A stretch of DNA of 27,072 nt, from assembly GCA_035303885.1 (NCBI GenBank), contig DATGRE010000132.1, positions 1 to 27,072 on the forward strand, written 5' to 3'. The DNA is from Zeimonas sp035303885 (GTDB lineage: Bacteria > Pseudomonadota > Gammaproteobacteria > Burkholderiales > Burkholderiaceae_E). The notes under the pieces were generated by a model. The model worked only from the letters and a program-made list of their open reading frames with translations, was not told where the DNA came from and did not search any database. Shown here piece by piece: positions 7,300-16,357 of the stretch. Each line of letters starts with the position of its first letter. The stretch's first letter is position 1. Both the position numbers and the translations under genes were made by a program.

Positions 7300-7420
7300 C
7301 GGAGCGCGGCGCGGAATGAACGCGCGCCGAGCGGCGCGGCCCGGCGTCGCGCGCCGTCGGTGCGGCCCTGGCCGAGTCGCTCTGGCGCGCCTTCGGCCGA
7401 GCTTCGGTCAAGATAACGTG

Positions 7421-10400
7421 ATGGACCCGCTTCATCCCGCCGTCGCCCGCTGGTTCGCGCAAGCGTTTCCCGCGGGACCGACCGAAGCGCAGCGCGCCGC
7501 CTGGCCGTCGATCGCGGCCGGGCGCCACACGCTCGTCGCCGCGCCCACCGGCTCGGGCAAGACGCTCACCGCCTTCCTGATGGCGCTCGACGCGCTGGTG
7601 CGCGACGGACTGCGCACCGGTGGCCTGCCCGACGAGACGCGGGTCGTCTACGTCTCTCCGCTGAAGGCGCTGTCGAACGACATCCACGTCAATCTGGAGA
7701 CGCCGCTCGCCGGGATCCGGCGGGCGCTGCACGCGCTCGGCCTGCCCGACGTCGAGATCCGCACGGCGGTGCGCACCGGGGACACGCCGCAGCGCGAGCG
7801 GCTGCTCGCCCGCCGCAACCCGCCGCACGTGCTGGTCACGACGCCCGAGTCGCTGTACGTGCTGCTCGGCTCGGAAGGCGGGCGGGCGATGCTTCGCACG
7901 GCGCGCACCGTGATCGTCGACGAGATCCACGCGGTCGCCGCGTCGAAGCGCGGCAGTCATCTCGCGCTGTCGCTCGAGCGGCTCGAGAAGCTCGCGCGCG
8001 CCGCGCACGGCAGCCGGCTCGTGCGCATCGGCCTGTCGGCGACGCAGAAGCCGATCGACGAGGTCGCGCGCTTCCTGGTCGGCGCATCGGCGGCGATCGA
8101 CGGCCGCGCGGACTGCGAGATCGTCGACATCGGCTATTCGCGCCGGCGCGATCTCGCGCTCGTCGTTCCGCCGACGCCGCTGTCGGCGGTGATGTCGAAC
8201 GACCAGTGGGAGCAGGTCTACGACCAGCTCGCCGCACTCGCCGCGGCGCATCGCACGACGCTCGTCTTCGTGAACACGCGGCGCATGGCCGAACGCGCCA
8301 CGCGCCACCTGGGCGAACGGCTCGGCGAGGACCGCGTCGCCGCGCATCACGGAAGCCTCGCGCGCGAGACGCGCCTGGCGGCCGAGCGCCGGCTGAAGAA
8401 CGGAGAGTTGCAGGCGCTCGTCGCCACCGCGTCGCTCGAGCTCGGCCTGGACATCGGCGAGGTCGACCTCGTCTGCCAGATCGGCTCGCCGCGCGCGATC
8501 TCGACGTTCCTGCAGCGCGCCGGCCGTTCGGGTCATTCCGTCGGGGGCACGCCGAAGGCGCGCCTCTTTCCCGGTACGCGCGACGAGCTCGTCGAATGCG
8601 CCGCGCTGCTCGACTGCGTGCGTCGCGGCGAGCTCGACGCGTTGCGCATTCCGGCGGCGCCGCTCGACGTGCTCGCCCAGCAGATCGTCGCCGAGGTCGC
8701 CGGCGGTGAATGCGGCGAAGACGAGCTCTTCGATCTGGTACGCGGCGCATGGCCGTACGCCCGGCTCTCGAGGGACGACTTCACGGCGGTCGTGCGCATG
8801 CTCTCGGAAGGCTTCACGACGCGCCAGGGCGCGCGATCGGCGTGGCTGCATCGCGACGCCGTCCATCGGCGGCTGCGCGCGCGCCGCGGTGCGCGGCTGA
8901 CCGCGCTCACCTCGGGCGGGACGATTCCCGACACGGGCGACTACCTGGTCGTGCTCGAGCCCGAGGCGCTGACCGTCGGCAGCGTCAACGAGGACTTCGC
9001 CGTCGAGAGCCTCGCCGGCGACGTCTTCCAGCTGGGCAACACCAGCTATCGGATCCTGCGCGTCGAGCCGGGGCGCGTGCGCGTGGAGGACGCGAAGGGC
9101 GCGCCGCCGAGCATCCCGTTCTGGCTCGGCGAGGCGCCGGGCCGCAGCGACGAGCTGTCGCGGGGTGTCTCGCGCCTGCGCGGCGAGATCGAGCGACGGC
9201 TGGCGCGCGGCGAACGACGCGAACCCGAAGGCGATGGGGGCGCGAAGCCCGCCACGGATGCGTCGCGCGGCTGCGGCCGCGACGACGCGCATGCCTGGCT
9301 CGTCTCGCGCATCGGGCTCGACGACGCGGCCGCACGGCAGATCGTCGACTACCTGCACCGCACGCGCGTCGGACTCGGCTCGCTGCCGACGCAGCGGCGC
9401 ATCGTGCTCGAGCGCTTCCTCGACGAATCCGGAGGCGCGCAGCTCGTCGTGCACGCCCCGTTCGGCAGCCGGATCAACCGCGCATGGGGACTGGCGCTGC
9501 GCAAGCGCTTCTGCCGCCGGTTCAATTTCGAGCTGCAGGCGGCCGCCACCGAGGACGCGATCGTGCTGTCGCTGTCGACGAGCCACAGCTTCCCGCTCGA
9601 GGAGATCGCGCACTACCTACATCCGAACACGGCGCTCGACGTGCTGGTGCAGGCGCTGCTCACGGCGCCGATGTTCGGCGCGCGCTGGCGCTGGAACGCC
9701 ACCACCGCGCTGGCGCTGCCGCGCTTCTTCGGCGGGCGCAAGATCGCACCGGCGCTGCAGCGGATGAAGTCGGAGGACCTGCTCGCTTCGGTCTTTCCCG
9801 ACCAGGTCGCCTGCGCGGAGAACCTCGCCGGCGAGCGCGAGATTCCCGACCATCCGCTCGTCGCGCAGACGCTGCACGACTGCCTGTACGAAGCGATGGA
9901 CGCCGCGGGCTGGCTGCAGCTGCTGCGCGACCTCGAGCACGGCCGCATCGAGGTGCTCGCGCGCGACGTCGTCGAGCCCTCGCCCTTCGCCTCCGAAGCG
10001 ATCGCAGCGCGCGTCTACGCGTTCCTCGACGATGCGCCGCTCGAGGAACGGCGAACGCAGGCGGTGCGCAGCCGCCGCCACGTCGACCCGGAAAGCGCCG
10101 ACGATCTCGGCCGGCTCGACGCCGGCGCGATCGACGCGGTGCGTCGCGAAGCGTGGCCGCAGGCGCGCAGTGCCGACGAGCTGCACGAGGCGCTCGTCGC
10201 CACGGTCGCGCTCGCCGACGAGGAGGTACGCGGCGATCCCGACTGGGCGCGCTGGCTCGACGAACTCGTCGCGGCACGCCGCGCGACGCGGCTCGTCGTC
10301 GCGGCGTCGGGGCCCGTGCGCGGATTGTGGACCGCCGCCGAACGCCTGCCGCTGATGCGCACGATCTTTCCCGCCGCGGAGCCGGATCCGCCGATCGAGG

Positions 10401-11908
10401 CGCCGGCCGAACATGCGCAGCGACACTGGACGCACGCGGAAGCCGTTCGCGAACTGGTGCGCGGCCGGCTCGGCGCGCACGGCCCGCTCACGCTCGACCA
10501 GCTCGCCGCTTCGCTCGCGCTGTCGCCCAGCGACGTCGAGAGCGCGCTCGAGGCCCTGCAGGCGGAGGGCGCCGTGCTGCGCGGCCGCTTCACCCCGGGC
10601 GCGGTGCACGAGCAATGGTGCGAACGGCATCTGCTCGCCCGCATCCACCGGTACACGCTGGGGCGGCTGCGGCGGGAGATCGAGCCCGTCGAAGCGCGCG
10701 ACTTCGCCCGCTTCCTGTTCGGGTGGCAGCACCTGTCAGAGGCGACGCGCGTGAGCGGAGCACCGGCGCTGGCGGCGATCCTCGCGCAGCTCGAGGGCTT
10801 CGAGGCGCCGGCGTCGGTCTGGGAGAGCGAGCTGCTTCCGGCACGGGTCGACGACTACGAGATGAGCTGGCTCGACGAGCTGTGCACCTCGGGTCGCGTC
10901 GCATGGACGCGGTTGCGTCCGCCGGCGGCCGACGACGCGGGTGCGGCCGGCGGCGCGTCGCTGCGCGCCACGCCGTTGCTGCTGCTGCCGCGAACGGCCG
11001 TCCCGCTGTGGACGCGACTCGCCCCGCCGCCCCGCGCGGAGCACGCCGTGAGCGCCCGCGCGCAACGCGTGCTGCGGCTGCTCGAATCGCAGGGCGCATC
11101 GTTCTTCGACGAAATCGGCGACGGCACGCGCCTGCTGCGCAGCGAGCTCGAGGACGCGCTCGGCGAACTCGTGACCCACGGGCTCGTGCGCTGCGACAGC
11201 TATGCGGGCCTGCGCGCGCTGCTCATTCCTCCGTCCCGTCGCGTCGCACCGGGCGGGCGCGGTCGCCGTCGCGCGTCGCTGTCGGGCATCGAGGACGCCG
11301 GCCGCTGGACGCTCGTCGGCCGCAGCCGCGACCCGCGACAGCCGGGCGACGTCGAGCACGTCGCGCGGACGCTGCTGCGCCGCTACGGCGTGGTGTTCTG
11401 GCGCCTGCTCGAGCGCGAGGCGCAATGGCTGCCGCCGTGGCGCGAGCTCGTGCGCGTGTACCAGCGGCTCGAGGCGCGCGGCGAGATCCGAGGCGGCCGC
11501 TTCGTCGCCGGCCTGTCCGGCGAGCAGTTCGCGCTGCCCGAGGCGATCGCGCCGCTTCGACAGGCGCGTCGCCGCGCGGCATCGCCGCCCGACTGGGTCT
11601 GCGTCTCGGCCTCGGATCCGGCGAACCTGCTGGGCACGGTGCTGACCGGCGCCCGGGTGCCACGGATACCGGGCGCGCGGGTGCTCTATCGCGACGGCCT
11701 GCCCTTCGCGACGCGTATGGGCGACCGGATCGAATGGCTGCAGGCGCCCGGAGCGGACGAGCGCGCGCTCGCCACGAAACGCCTGCTCGGCCGGATCGAG
11801 CCGCCGCGTACGAAGCAAGCGCCCGCGTCCGGCGCGCCCGGGGGCGCCGGCGGAATGCAGTTTGCTACGGATTTCCTTTCGCCATCCGACCGAGGAGACG
11901 AACGATGA
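7421..11908 (+). CDS. lhr: Large ATP-dependent DNA helicase Lhr (full-length, SF2)
   Basis: The protein has 1495 residues, close to the roughly 1540-residue E. coli Lhr. It is a superfamily 2 3'-to-5' helicase implicated in DNA repair; full-length Lhr of other proteobacteria also has uracil-DNA glycosylase activity linked to its C-terminal region. Motifs seen: Q-like GPTEAQRAAWP, Walker A APTGSGKT (41–48), Ia YVSPLKALSND, DEIH box (167–170), motif III SAT (206–208), motif VI QRAGRSGH (365–372). The Lhr-core winged-helix and beta-barrel regions follow (for example ALTSGGTIPDTGDY and the region with SFPLEEIAHYL). The long C-terminal half to 1495 includes predicted winged-helix repeats. The ATG at 7421 follows an in-frame GTG; the stop overlaps the next start (ATGA). 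Confidence 0.95.
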   Translation: MDPLHPAVARWFAQAFPAGPTEAQRAAWPSIAAGRHTLVAAPTGSGKTLTAFLMALDALVRDGLRTGGLPDETRVVYVSPLKALSNDIHVNLETPLAGIRRALHALGLPDVEIRTAVRTGDTPQRERLLARRNPPHVLVTTPESLYVLLGSEGGRAMLRTARTVIVDEIHAVAASKRGSHLALSLERLEKLARAAHGSRLVRIGLSATQKPIDEVARFLVGASAAIDGRADCEIVDIGYSRRRDLALVVPPTPLSAVMSNDQWEQVYDQLAALAAAHRTTLVFVNTRRMAERATRHLGERLGEDRVAAHHGSLARETRLAAERRLKNGELQALVATASLELGLDIGEVDLVCQIGSPRAISTFLQRAGRSGHSVGGTPKARLFPGTRDELVECAALLDCVRRGELDALRIPAAPLDVLAQQIVAEVAGGECGEDELFDLVRGAWPYARLSRDDFTAVVRMLSEGFTTRQGARSAWLHRDAVHRRLRARRGARLTALTSGGTIPDTGDYLVVLEPEALTVGSVNEDFAVESLAGDVFQLGNTSYRILRVEPGRVRVEDAKGAPPSIPFWLGEAPGRSDELSRGVSRLRGEIERRLARGERREPEGDGGAKPATDASRGCGRDDAHAWLVSRIGLDDAAARQIVDYLHRTRVGLGSLPTQRRIVLERFLDESGGAQLVVHAPFGSRINRAWGLALRKRFCRRFNFELQAAATEDAIVLSLSTSHSFPLEEIAHYLHPNTALDVLVQALLTAPMFGARWRWNATTALALPRFFGGRKIAPALQRMKSEDLLASVFPDQVACAENLAGEREIPDHPLVAQTLHDCLYEAMDAAGWLQLLRDLEHGRIEVLARDVVEPSPFASEAIAARVYAFLDDAPLEERRTQAVRSRRHVDPESADDLGRLDAGAIDAVRREAWPQARSADELHEALVATVALADEEVRGDPDWARWLDELVAARRATRLVVAASGPVRGLWTAAERLPLMRTIFPAAEPDPPIEAPAEHAQRHWTHAEAVRELVRGRLGAHGPLTLDQLAASLALSPSDVESALEALQAEGAVLRGRFTPGAVHEQWCERHLLARIHRYTLGRLRREIEPVEARDFARFLFGWQHLSEATRVSGAPALAAILAQLEGFEAPASVWESELLPARVDDYEMSWLDELCTSGRVAWTRLRPPAADDAGAAGGASLRATPLLLLPRTAVPLWTRLAPPPRAEHAVSARAQRVLRLLESQGASFFDEIGDGTRLLRSELEDALGELVTHGLVRCDSYAGLRALLIPPSRRVAPGGRGRRRASLSGIEDAGRWTLVGRSRDPRQPGDVEHVARTLLRRYGVVFWRLLEREAQWLPPWRELVRVYQRLEARGEIRGGRFVAGLSGEQFALPEAIAPLRQARRRAASPPDWVCVSASDPANLLGTVLTGARVPRIPGARVLYRDGLPFATRMGDRIEWLQAPGADERALATKRLLGRIEPPRTKQAPASGAPGGAGGMQFATDFLSPSDRGDER

Positions 11909-12804
11909 GAGTGCTTGCATCACCGCTCGCCGCCGCGGCCGCAGCCGCCGCGCTGGCAAGCCTGCTTTCGGCCGCCGCGATGCCGGCGTGGGCCCAGGCG
12001 CGCAGCGACGCCGAGATTCGGAAGCAGTACCTGGCCGATCGCGAAGCCTGCGAGCGAAGGTACACCGGCGAGGCCCTGCAGACGTGCCTGCGCGAAGCCG
12101 GCGCGGCCGCCCAAGCCGCACGCCAGGGCGAGCTCGCGGGCGAGAGCGACGAGGAGAGGTATCGCCGCAACGCGCTCGCCCGGTGCGCACCGCTGCCGCC
12201 GGAGCAGCGCGAGGCGTGCCGGATGCGCATCGAGGGCGCGGGAACCGTGCGCGGCAGCGTGGAAGGAGGCGGCCTGTACCGCGAGCTGCGGATCCGGGAA
12301 CCCGCGCCGCAGGCGGCGCAGCCCGCGCCCGCGCCCGCGCCGGCGACGACCGCACCCGCGGTGACTCCGTCGGCGACCCCGCCGTCGACGACCGCCCCGT
12401 CCGCCCCACCGGCAACGACGGTCGCACCCGCGACGACGACGCCGCCGACCGTCGTCGCCCCGATGCCCACCGCGCCGGCGCCGGCGAGCCCGCCGGTGTC
12501 GCCCGGCGCCGGTTTGCCGGGCGGGCCCACGTTCACCCCGGTGCAGCCGGTCGTCCCCGGACGGACGCCGCCGCCACCCGCGGCCGCGCCGGCCGCTCCA
12601 TCGGCGGGTGCGGGAGCGCCGGCCCCGTCGGGAGCCGCGGGCACGATATCGCCCGTCCCGCCCCCTTCGCTGCAGGTCAGCCCGCCGGCCACCCCCGTGA
12701 TACAGGTCCCGGCATCGCCGGCGCCGGCCGGCTCGGCGCCGCCTTCGGCGCCGCAGCCCGCGCTCGTCGCACCCGGCAGTGTCCCGCCGGGAAGCGCGCA
12801 ATGA
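11905..12804 (+). CDS. Secreted Pro/Ala/Thr-rich protein with paired cysteines, function unknown
   Basis: The protein has 299 residues. A Sec signal peptide is clear (MRVLASPL, an Ala/Leu-rich core, then AMPAWAQA with cleavage near 31). The mature N-terminal part (about 32–130) is charged and helical with two cysteine pairs, C-x11-C (CERRYTGEALQTC) and C-x10-C (CAPLPPEQREAC), followed by GTVRGSVEGGGLYRELRIRE. That segment resembles uncharacterised periplasmic proteins of Burkholderiales. From about 132 to the end it is low-complexity Pro/Ala/Thr/Ser, likely disordered and possibly wall- or envelope-spanning. The start overlaps the lhr stop and has a GAGGAG ribosome binding site; the stop overlaps the SIMPL gene by 4 bases. 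I do not recognise a named function. Confidence 0.8.
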   Translation: MRVLASPLAAAAAAAALASLLSAAAMPAWAQARSDAEIRKQYLADREACERRYTGEALQTCLREAGAAAQAARQGELAGESDEERYRRNALARCAPLPPEQREACRMRIEGAGTVRGSVEGGGLYRELRIREPAPQAAQPAPAPAPATTAPAVTPSATPPSTTAPSAPPATTVAPATTTPPTVVAPMPTAPAPASPPVSPGAGLPGGPTFTPVQPVVPGRTPPPPAAAPAAPSAGAGAPAPSGAAGTISPVPPPSLQVSPPATPVIQVPASPAPAGSAPPSAPQPALVAPGSVPPGSAQ

Positions 12805-13529
12805 GGGGCGCTCTCGCCGCCGCGCTCGCTGCCGTCGCCTTCGGGCTGGCACCGGCCGCGACCGCGCTCGCCCAGCCGGCCGACGCCTTCCACGGCCAGG
12901 TCGACCTGCGGCCGCGATTGAATCTGGATGCCTCGGCCTGGCGCGAGGTCGCCCACGACCGCGTCGTCGTGACGCTGTACGCCGAGCGCGAATCGGCCGA
13001 GCCGGCCATCGGACAGGCACAGGTGAGCACGGTGCTCGCGCCGGCACTGGAGCGGCTGAAGCGCACGCCCGAGGTCGAGGTGCAGACCGCCGGCTATCGC
13101 ACCGATCCCGTCTGGCAGCAGAGCCGGATCGTGGGCTGGCGCACGCGCGGCGCGCTGCAGCTCACCGGCAAGCCCTCCGAATCGTTCAACGCGCTCGTCG
13201 GTGAACTCGCCTCGTCGCTGAACGTGCAGTCGGTCCAGTATCTGCTCAGCCGGGAGGCGCGGCTGGCCGTCGAGCAGGAGCTGATCGGCCAGGCGGTCCA
13301 GGCCTTCCATGCGAAGGCCGACGCCGCGGTGCGCGCGCTCGGCTTCCGAAGCTACGAGGTGCGCGAGGTGTCGATCGGCGGCTCCGGGCCGATCGTTCCG
13401 GAATTCGCGCCGAAGACGATGATGATGGCGCGCGCGGCCGGCGCGGACGAAGCGGCCCCGCTGCCGGGCGCCGAGGGCCGCACGACGGTGACGACGACAG
13501 TGAGCGGAAGCGTCGTGCTGCTTCGCTGA
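12801..13529 (+). CDS. SIMPL (DUF541) domain periplasmic protein
   Basis: The protein has 242 residues with an N-terminal signal peptide (about 1–25, ending ATALAQ). The remainder fits the SIMPL/DUF541 family: LNLDASAWREVAHDRVVVTLYAE at the start of the domain, repeated mixed alpha/beta patterns, VEVQTAGYRTDPVWQQSRIVGWRTRG in the middle, and a C-terminal VTTTVSGSVVLL strand. Family members are periplasmic or surface proteins whose biochemical role is poorly defined; one bacterial member is linked to oxidative stress defence. It is the last member of the lhr–secreted protein–SIMPL overlapping set, its ATG overlapping the upstream TGA. The GH13 gene starts 26 bases downstream. Confidence 0.87.
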   Translation: MRGALAAALAAVAFGLAPAATALAQPADAFHGQVDLRPRLNLDASAWREVAHDRVVVTLYAERESAEPAIGQAQVSTVLAPALERLKRTPEVEVQTAGYRTDPVWQQSRIVGWRTRGALQLTGKPSESFNALVGELASSLNVQSVQYLLSREARLAVEQELIGQAVQAFHAKADAAVRALGFRSYEVREVSIGGSGPIVPEFAPKTMMMARAAGADEAAPLPGAEGRTTVTTTVSGSVVLLR

Positions 13530-13555
13530 GCCGACGTACGGTTGCGCCGTTCTCC

Positions 13556-15151
13556 ATGGTCATCTACCAGGTCTATCCGCGAAGCTTCCAGGACACCGAC
13601 GGCGACGGCATCGGCGACCTGCGCGGCATCCTGGAGCGACTCGGGTACATCGAGCGCCTGAGCGTCGACTATCTCTGGCTCGGCCCGTTCTTCCGCTCGC
13701 CGCAACGCGATTTCGGATACGACGTCAGCGACTACCGCAGCGTCGACCCGCTGTTCGGCACCCTCGACGACTTCCGCGCGCTCGTCGTCGAGGCGCGGCG
13801 GCTCGGCATCGGCATCCTCGTCGACATGGTCGCCTCGCACACGTCCGACCAGCACCCATGGTTCGCGGAAAGCCGCGCGCGCAGCGGCGACAAGGCCGAC
13901 TGGTACCTGTGGGCCGACCCGAAGGCCGACGGAAGCCCACCGAACAACTGGATGTCGGTCTTCGGCGGCAGCGCCTGGCGCTGGGACGCGCAACGGCGGC
14001 AGTACTACTACCACGCGTTCCTGTCGACGCAGCCCGACCTGAACCTGAACCACCGCCCGGTGCAGGACCAGCTCCTCGCCGAGATGCGCTTCTGGCTCGA
14101 GCTGGGCGCTGCCGGCTTTCGCCTCGACGCCTGCGGGCACTATTTCCAGGACCCGTTGCTGCGCGACAACCCGCCGGTTGCCGACCCGAGCCGGGCGCTG
14201 CATCCGTACGGCTTCCAGCAGCACGTGTACGACGGGCGCCGGCCGGCGACGTTCCCGTTTCTCGAGCGCATACGGAAGCTGCTCGACGAGTTTGGCGCGT
14301 TCGGCGTTGCCGAGGTCGGCGGCAACGACGCGCTTCCGTGGATGGCGCAGTGCGTCTCGGACACCCGCCTGCACGGCGCCTACAGCTTCGATTTGCTGCG
14401 CACGGATCGAAGCGCCGCGTACATCCGCTCGGTCGTCGAGCGGCTCCAGGCATCGCTTCCGACGCGCGACGGCGCCTGCCATGCGCTGAGCAACCACGAC
14501 AAGCCGCGGGTCGTCACGCGCTGGGGCGAGGGCCGCGACGAGCGTGCCTTCGCCCGGCAGATGCTCGCGCTGCTCGCCTGCCTGCCCGGCTCGGTCGTGC
14601 TGTATCAGGGCGAGGAACTCGGCCTGCCGCAGGCCGACGTGCCTTTCGAACGGCTGCAGGACCCGTTCGGCAAGGTCTTCTGGCCGTCGTTCCGCGGCCG
14701 CGACGGCTGCCGCACGCCGATGCCGTGGACCGGCGATGCGCCGTACGGCGGGTTCAGCGACGTCGAGCCGTGGCTTCCGCTGGATGCGCGGCACCTCGCG
14801 CTGAGCGTCGCCGCGCAGGAGGCCTCGTCGGACTCCACGCTCGTCTTCGCGCGCGAGATCTTCGCGCTGCGGCGGCGCCTGCCCGCGCTGAACCGCGGAG
14901 ACGCCGTCTTCCCGGTCGACGACGGACATGCCGCGCACGGGCTGCTGCTCTTCACGCGCGTGCACGACGGGCAGGCGCTCGCCTGCGCCTTCAATCTCGG
15001 CGACCGTCCGCTGCAGCTGCCGAAGGAGATGTGCGCGGGTACGCCATGGTCGAGCCAGGCGCTGGCGAAGGCGGACGCGCGATGGACGCTGCAGCCGTGC
15101 GGCTTCGCGTTGCTGGCAATGCCGGCGACGCGCTACGGCGACGCCGGATAG
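13556..15151 (+). CDS. GH13 alpha-glucosidase (probably subfamily 23-like)
   Basis: The protein has 531 residues with a complete (beta/alpha)8 GH13 barrel; no signal peptide, so probably cytoplasmic. It should hydrolyse alpha-glucosidic bonds of maltose- or sucrose-type oligosaccharides. Visible are VIYQVYPRSFQD at the very start, the calcium-type loop DTDGDGIGDL, VDMVASHTSDQHPWF (region I), nucleophile Asp191 in GFRLDACGHYF, acid/base Glu253 in VAEVGGND and Asp315 in SNHDKPR. QDPLLRDNPP after the nucleophile is typical of alpha-glucosidases. Family members usually begin with a WW-containing extension before VIYQ; here the Met falls directly before it, and no ribosome binding site is evident, so the true start may be upstream. 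It overlaps the convergent dehydrogenase by 19 bases. Confidence 0.93.
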   Translation: MVIYQVYPRSFQDTDGDGIGDLRGILERLGYIERLSVDYLWLGPFFRSPQRDFGYDVSDYRSVDPLFGTLDDFRALVVEARRLGIGILVDMVASHTSDQHPWFAESRARSGDKADWYLWADPKADGSPPNNWMSVFGGSAWRWDAQRRQYYYHAFLSTQPDLNLNHRPVQDQLLAEMRFWLELGAAGFRLDACGHYFQDPLLRDNPPVADPSRALHPYGFQQHVYDGRRPATFPFLERIRKLLDEFGAFGVAEVGGNDALPWMAQCVSDTRLHGAYSFDLLRTDRSAAYIRSVVERLQASLPTRDGACHALSNHDKPRVVTRWGEGRDERAFARQMLALLACLPGSVVLYQGEELGLPQADVPFERLQDPFGKVFWPSFRGRDGCRTPMPWTGDAPYGGFSDVEPWLPLDARHLALSVAAQEASSDSTLVFAREIFALRRRLPALNRGDAVFPVDDGHAAHGLLLFTRVHDGQALACAFNLGDRPLQLPKEMCAGTPWSSQALAKADARWTLQPCGFALLAMPATRYGDAG

Positions 15152-16290
15152 GTCCCCGGGACGAGAATGTTCCGGTCGACCTTCTTGATGTCACGCAGTC
15201 CGCAAAAGCCCATCGTGACGTCGAGCTCCTTGCGCAGGATCTCGAGCGCGAGCGCCACTCCGGCCTCGCCCATCGCGCCGAGCCCGTAGAGGAACGCGCG
15301 CCCGACGTAGACGCCGCGCGCACCGAGCGCGATCGCCTTCAGCGCGTCCTGCCCCGAACGGATTCCGCCGTCGAAATGCACCTCGGTGCGCCCGGCCACT
15401 GCGTCGACGATCGCCGGCAGGGCGCGGATCGACGACGGGGCGCCGTCGAGCTGGCGGCCCCCATGGTTCGACACGATGATCGCGTCGGCTCCGGTGGCGA
15501 TCGCCGGTTCGACGTCCTCGGGATCGAGGATGCCCTTCAGGATCAGCTTGCCGCCCCAGCGATCGCGGATCCATTTCACGTCGTCCCAGCTCAGCGTCGG
15601 ATCGAACTGCTGGTTCGTCCACGACGACAGCGAACGAAGGTCGTCGACGCCCTGCGCATGGCCGGCGATGTTGCGGAACGTGCGCCGCGACGTGCGCAGC
15701 ATGTTCAGGCACCAGCGCGGCTTCGTCGCCAGGTTCACCAGGTTCCCGATCGTCATCCGCGGCGGTGCGCTCAGGCCGTTGCGGATGTCCTTGTGGCGCT
15801 GCCCCATCACCTGCAGGTCGAGCGTGAGCACGAGCGCGCTGCAGCCGGCGGCCTTCGCGCGGTCGATCAGCCGATGGATGAAATCGCGGTCGCGCATCAC
15901 GTACAGCTGGAACCAGAACGGCGCGTCGGTGTTCTCGGCGACGTCCTCGATCGAGCAGATGCTCATCGTCGAAAGCGTGAAGGGCACGCCCGCCTTCGCG
16001 GCGGCCCGTGCGGCGAGGATCTCGCCGTCGGCGTGCAGCATGCCGGTGAGGCCGGTGGGCGCCAGCGCGATCGGCATCGCCACCGGCTGCCCGATCATCG
16101 TGCTGACGAGCGAACGCTGGTCGATGTTCACGGCCACGCGCTGACGCAGCTTGATCTCGGCGAAGTCGGTCTCGTTCTCGCGATAGGTCGTTTCGGTCCA
16201 CGCGCCGGAATCGGCGTAGTCGTAGAACATGCGCGGCACGCGGCGGCGCGCGAGCTGTCGAAGATCCTCGATGCAGGTGATGACGGTCAT
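15133..16290 (-). CDS. FMN-dependent alpha-hydroxy-acid dehydrogenase (L-lactate dehydrogenase LldD-like)
   Basis: The protein has 385 residues, the standard size for membrane-associated LldD and related flavoproteins. It oxidises an L-2-hydroxy acid (lactate, or glycolate or mandelate in relatives) and passes electrons to quinone or oxygen. Seen are RVPRMFYDYADSGAWTE at the N-terminus, ALAPTGLTGMLHADGE (FMN binding), FWFQLYVM, LTLDLQVMGQRHKDIRNGL and LILKGILDPEDV. The catalytic SNHGGRQLD (274–282) has active-site His276 and Arg279, and FDGGIRSGQD with YVGRAFLYGL closes the phosphate site. A CATAAT -10-like box lies at 16336–16341 on this strand. It follows glpK by 67 bases on the same strand. 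The exact substrate is an inference, hence no symbol. Confidence 0.93.
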   Translation of the reverse strand: MTVITCIEDLRQLARRRVPRMFYDYADSGAWTETTYRENETDFAEIKLRQRVAVNIDQRSLVSTMIGQPVAMPIALAPTGLTGMLHADGEILAARAAAKAGVPFTLSTMSICSIEDVAENTDAPFWFQLYVMRDRDFIHRLIDRAKAAGCSALVLTLDLQVMGQRHKDIRNGLSAPPRMTIGNLVNLATKPRWCLNMLRTSRRTFRNIAGHAQGVDDLRSLSSWTNQQFDPTLSWDDVKWIRDRWGGKLILKGILDPEDVEPAIATGADAIIVSNHGGRQLDGAPSSIRALPAIVDAVAGRTEVHFDGGIRSGQDALKAIALGARGVYVGRAFLYGLGAMGEAGVALALEILRKELDVTMGFCGLRDIKKVDRNILVPGTYPASP

Positions 16291-16357
16291 GGCGAGACGA
16301 ACGGGAAGGGGCGGCGAACGGGAACGGGCCGCTGGATTATGAATCAGCGCTCCGTTT

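Noticed and set aside
5285..9613. A 1442-codon open frame on the minus strand opposite ychF and lhr
   Set aside because: It is the antisense shadow of high-GC genes with strong third-position bias. The translation is Arg/Ala/Asp-rich, low complexity, and crosses the real thioesterase gene out of frame.
8710..11900. A very long plus-strand open frame inside lhr
   Set aside because: It is a frame-shifted reading of lhr that only becomes real where it enters the secreted-protein frame at 11905; the Lhr frame has all helicase motifs.
12310..12790. Pro/Ala/Thr-coding low-complexity DNA considered as a tandem repeat array
   Set aside because: No fixed repeat unit or period is apparent; it is better explained as a disordered protein tail.
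15133..15151. The 19-bp overlap as a sign of a frameshift in either gene
   Set aside because: Both proteins reach normal family length and end in plausible C-termini, so a true convergent overlap is simpler.
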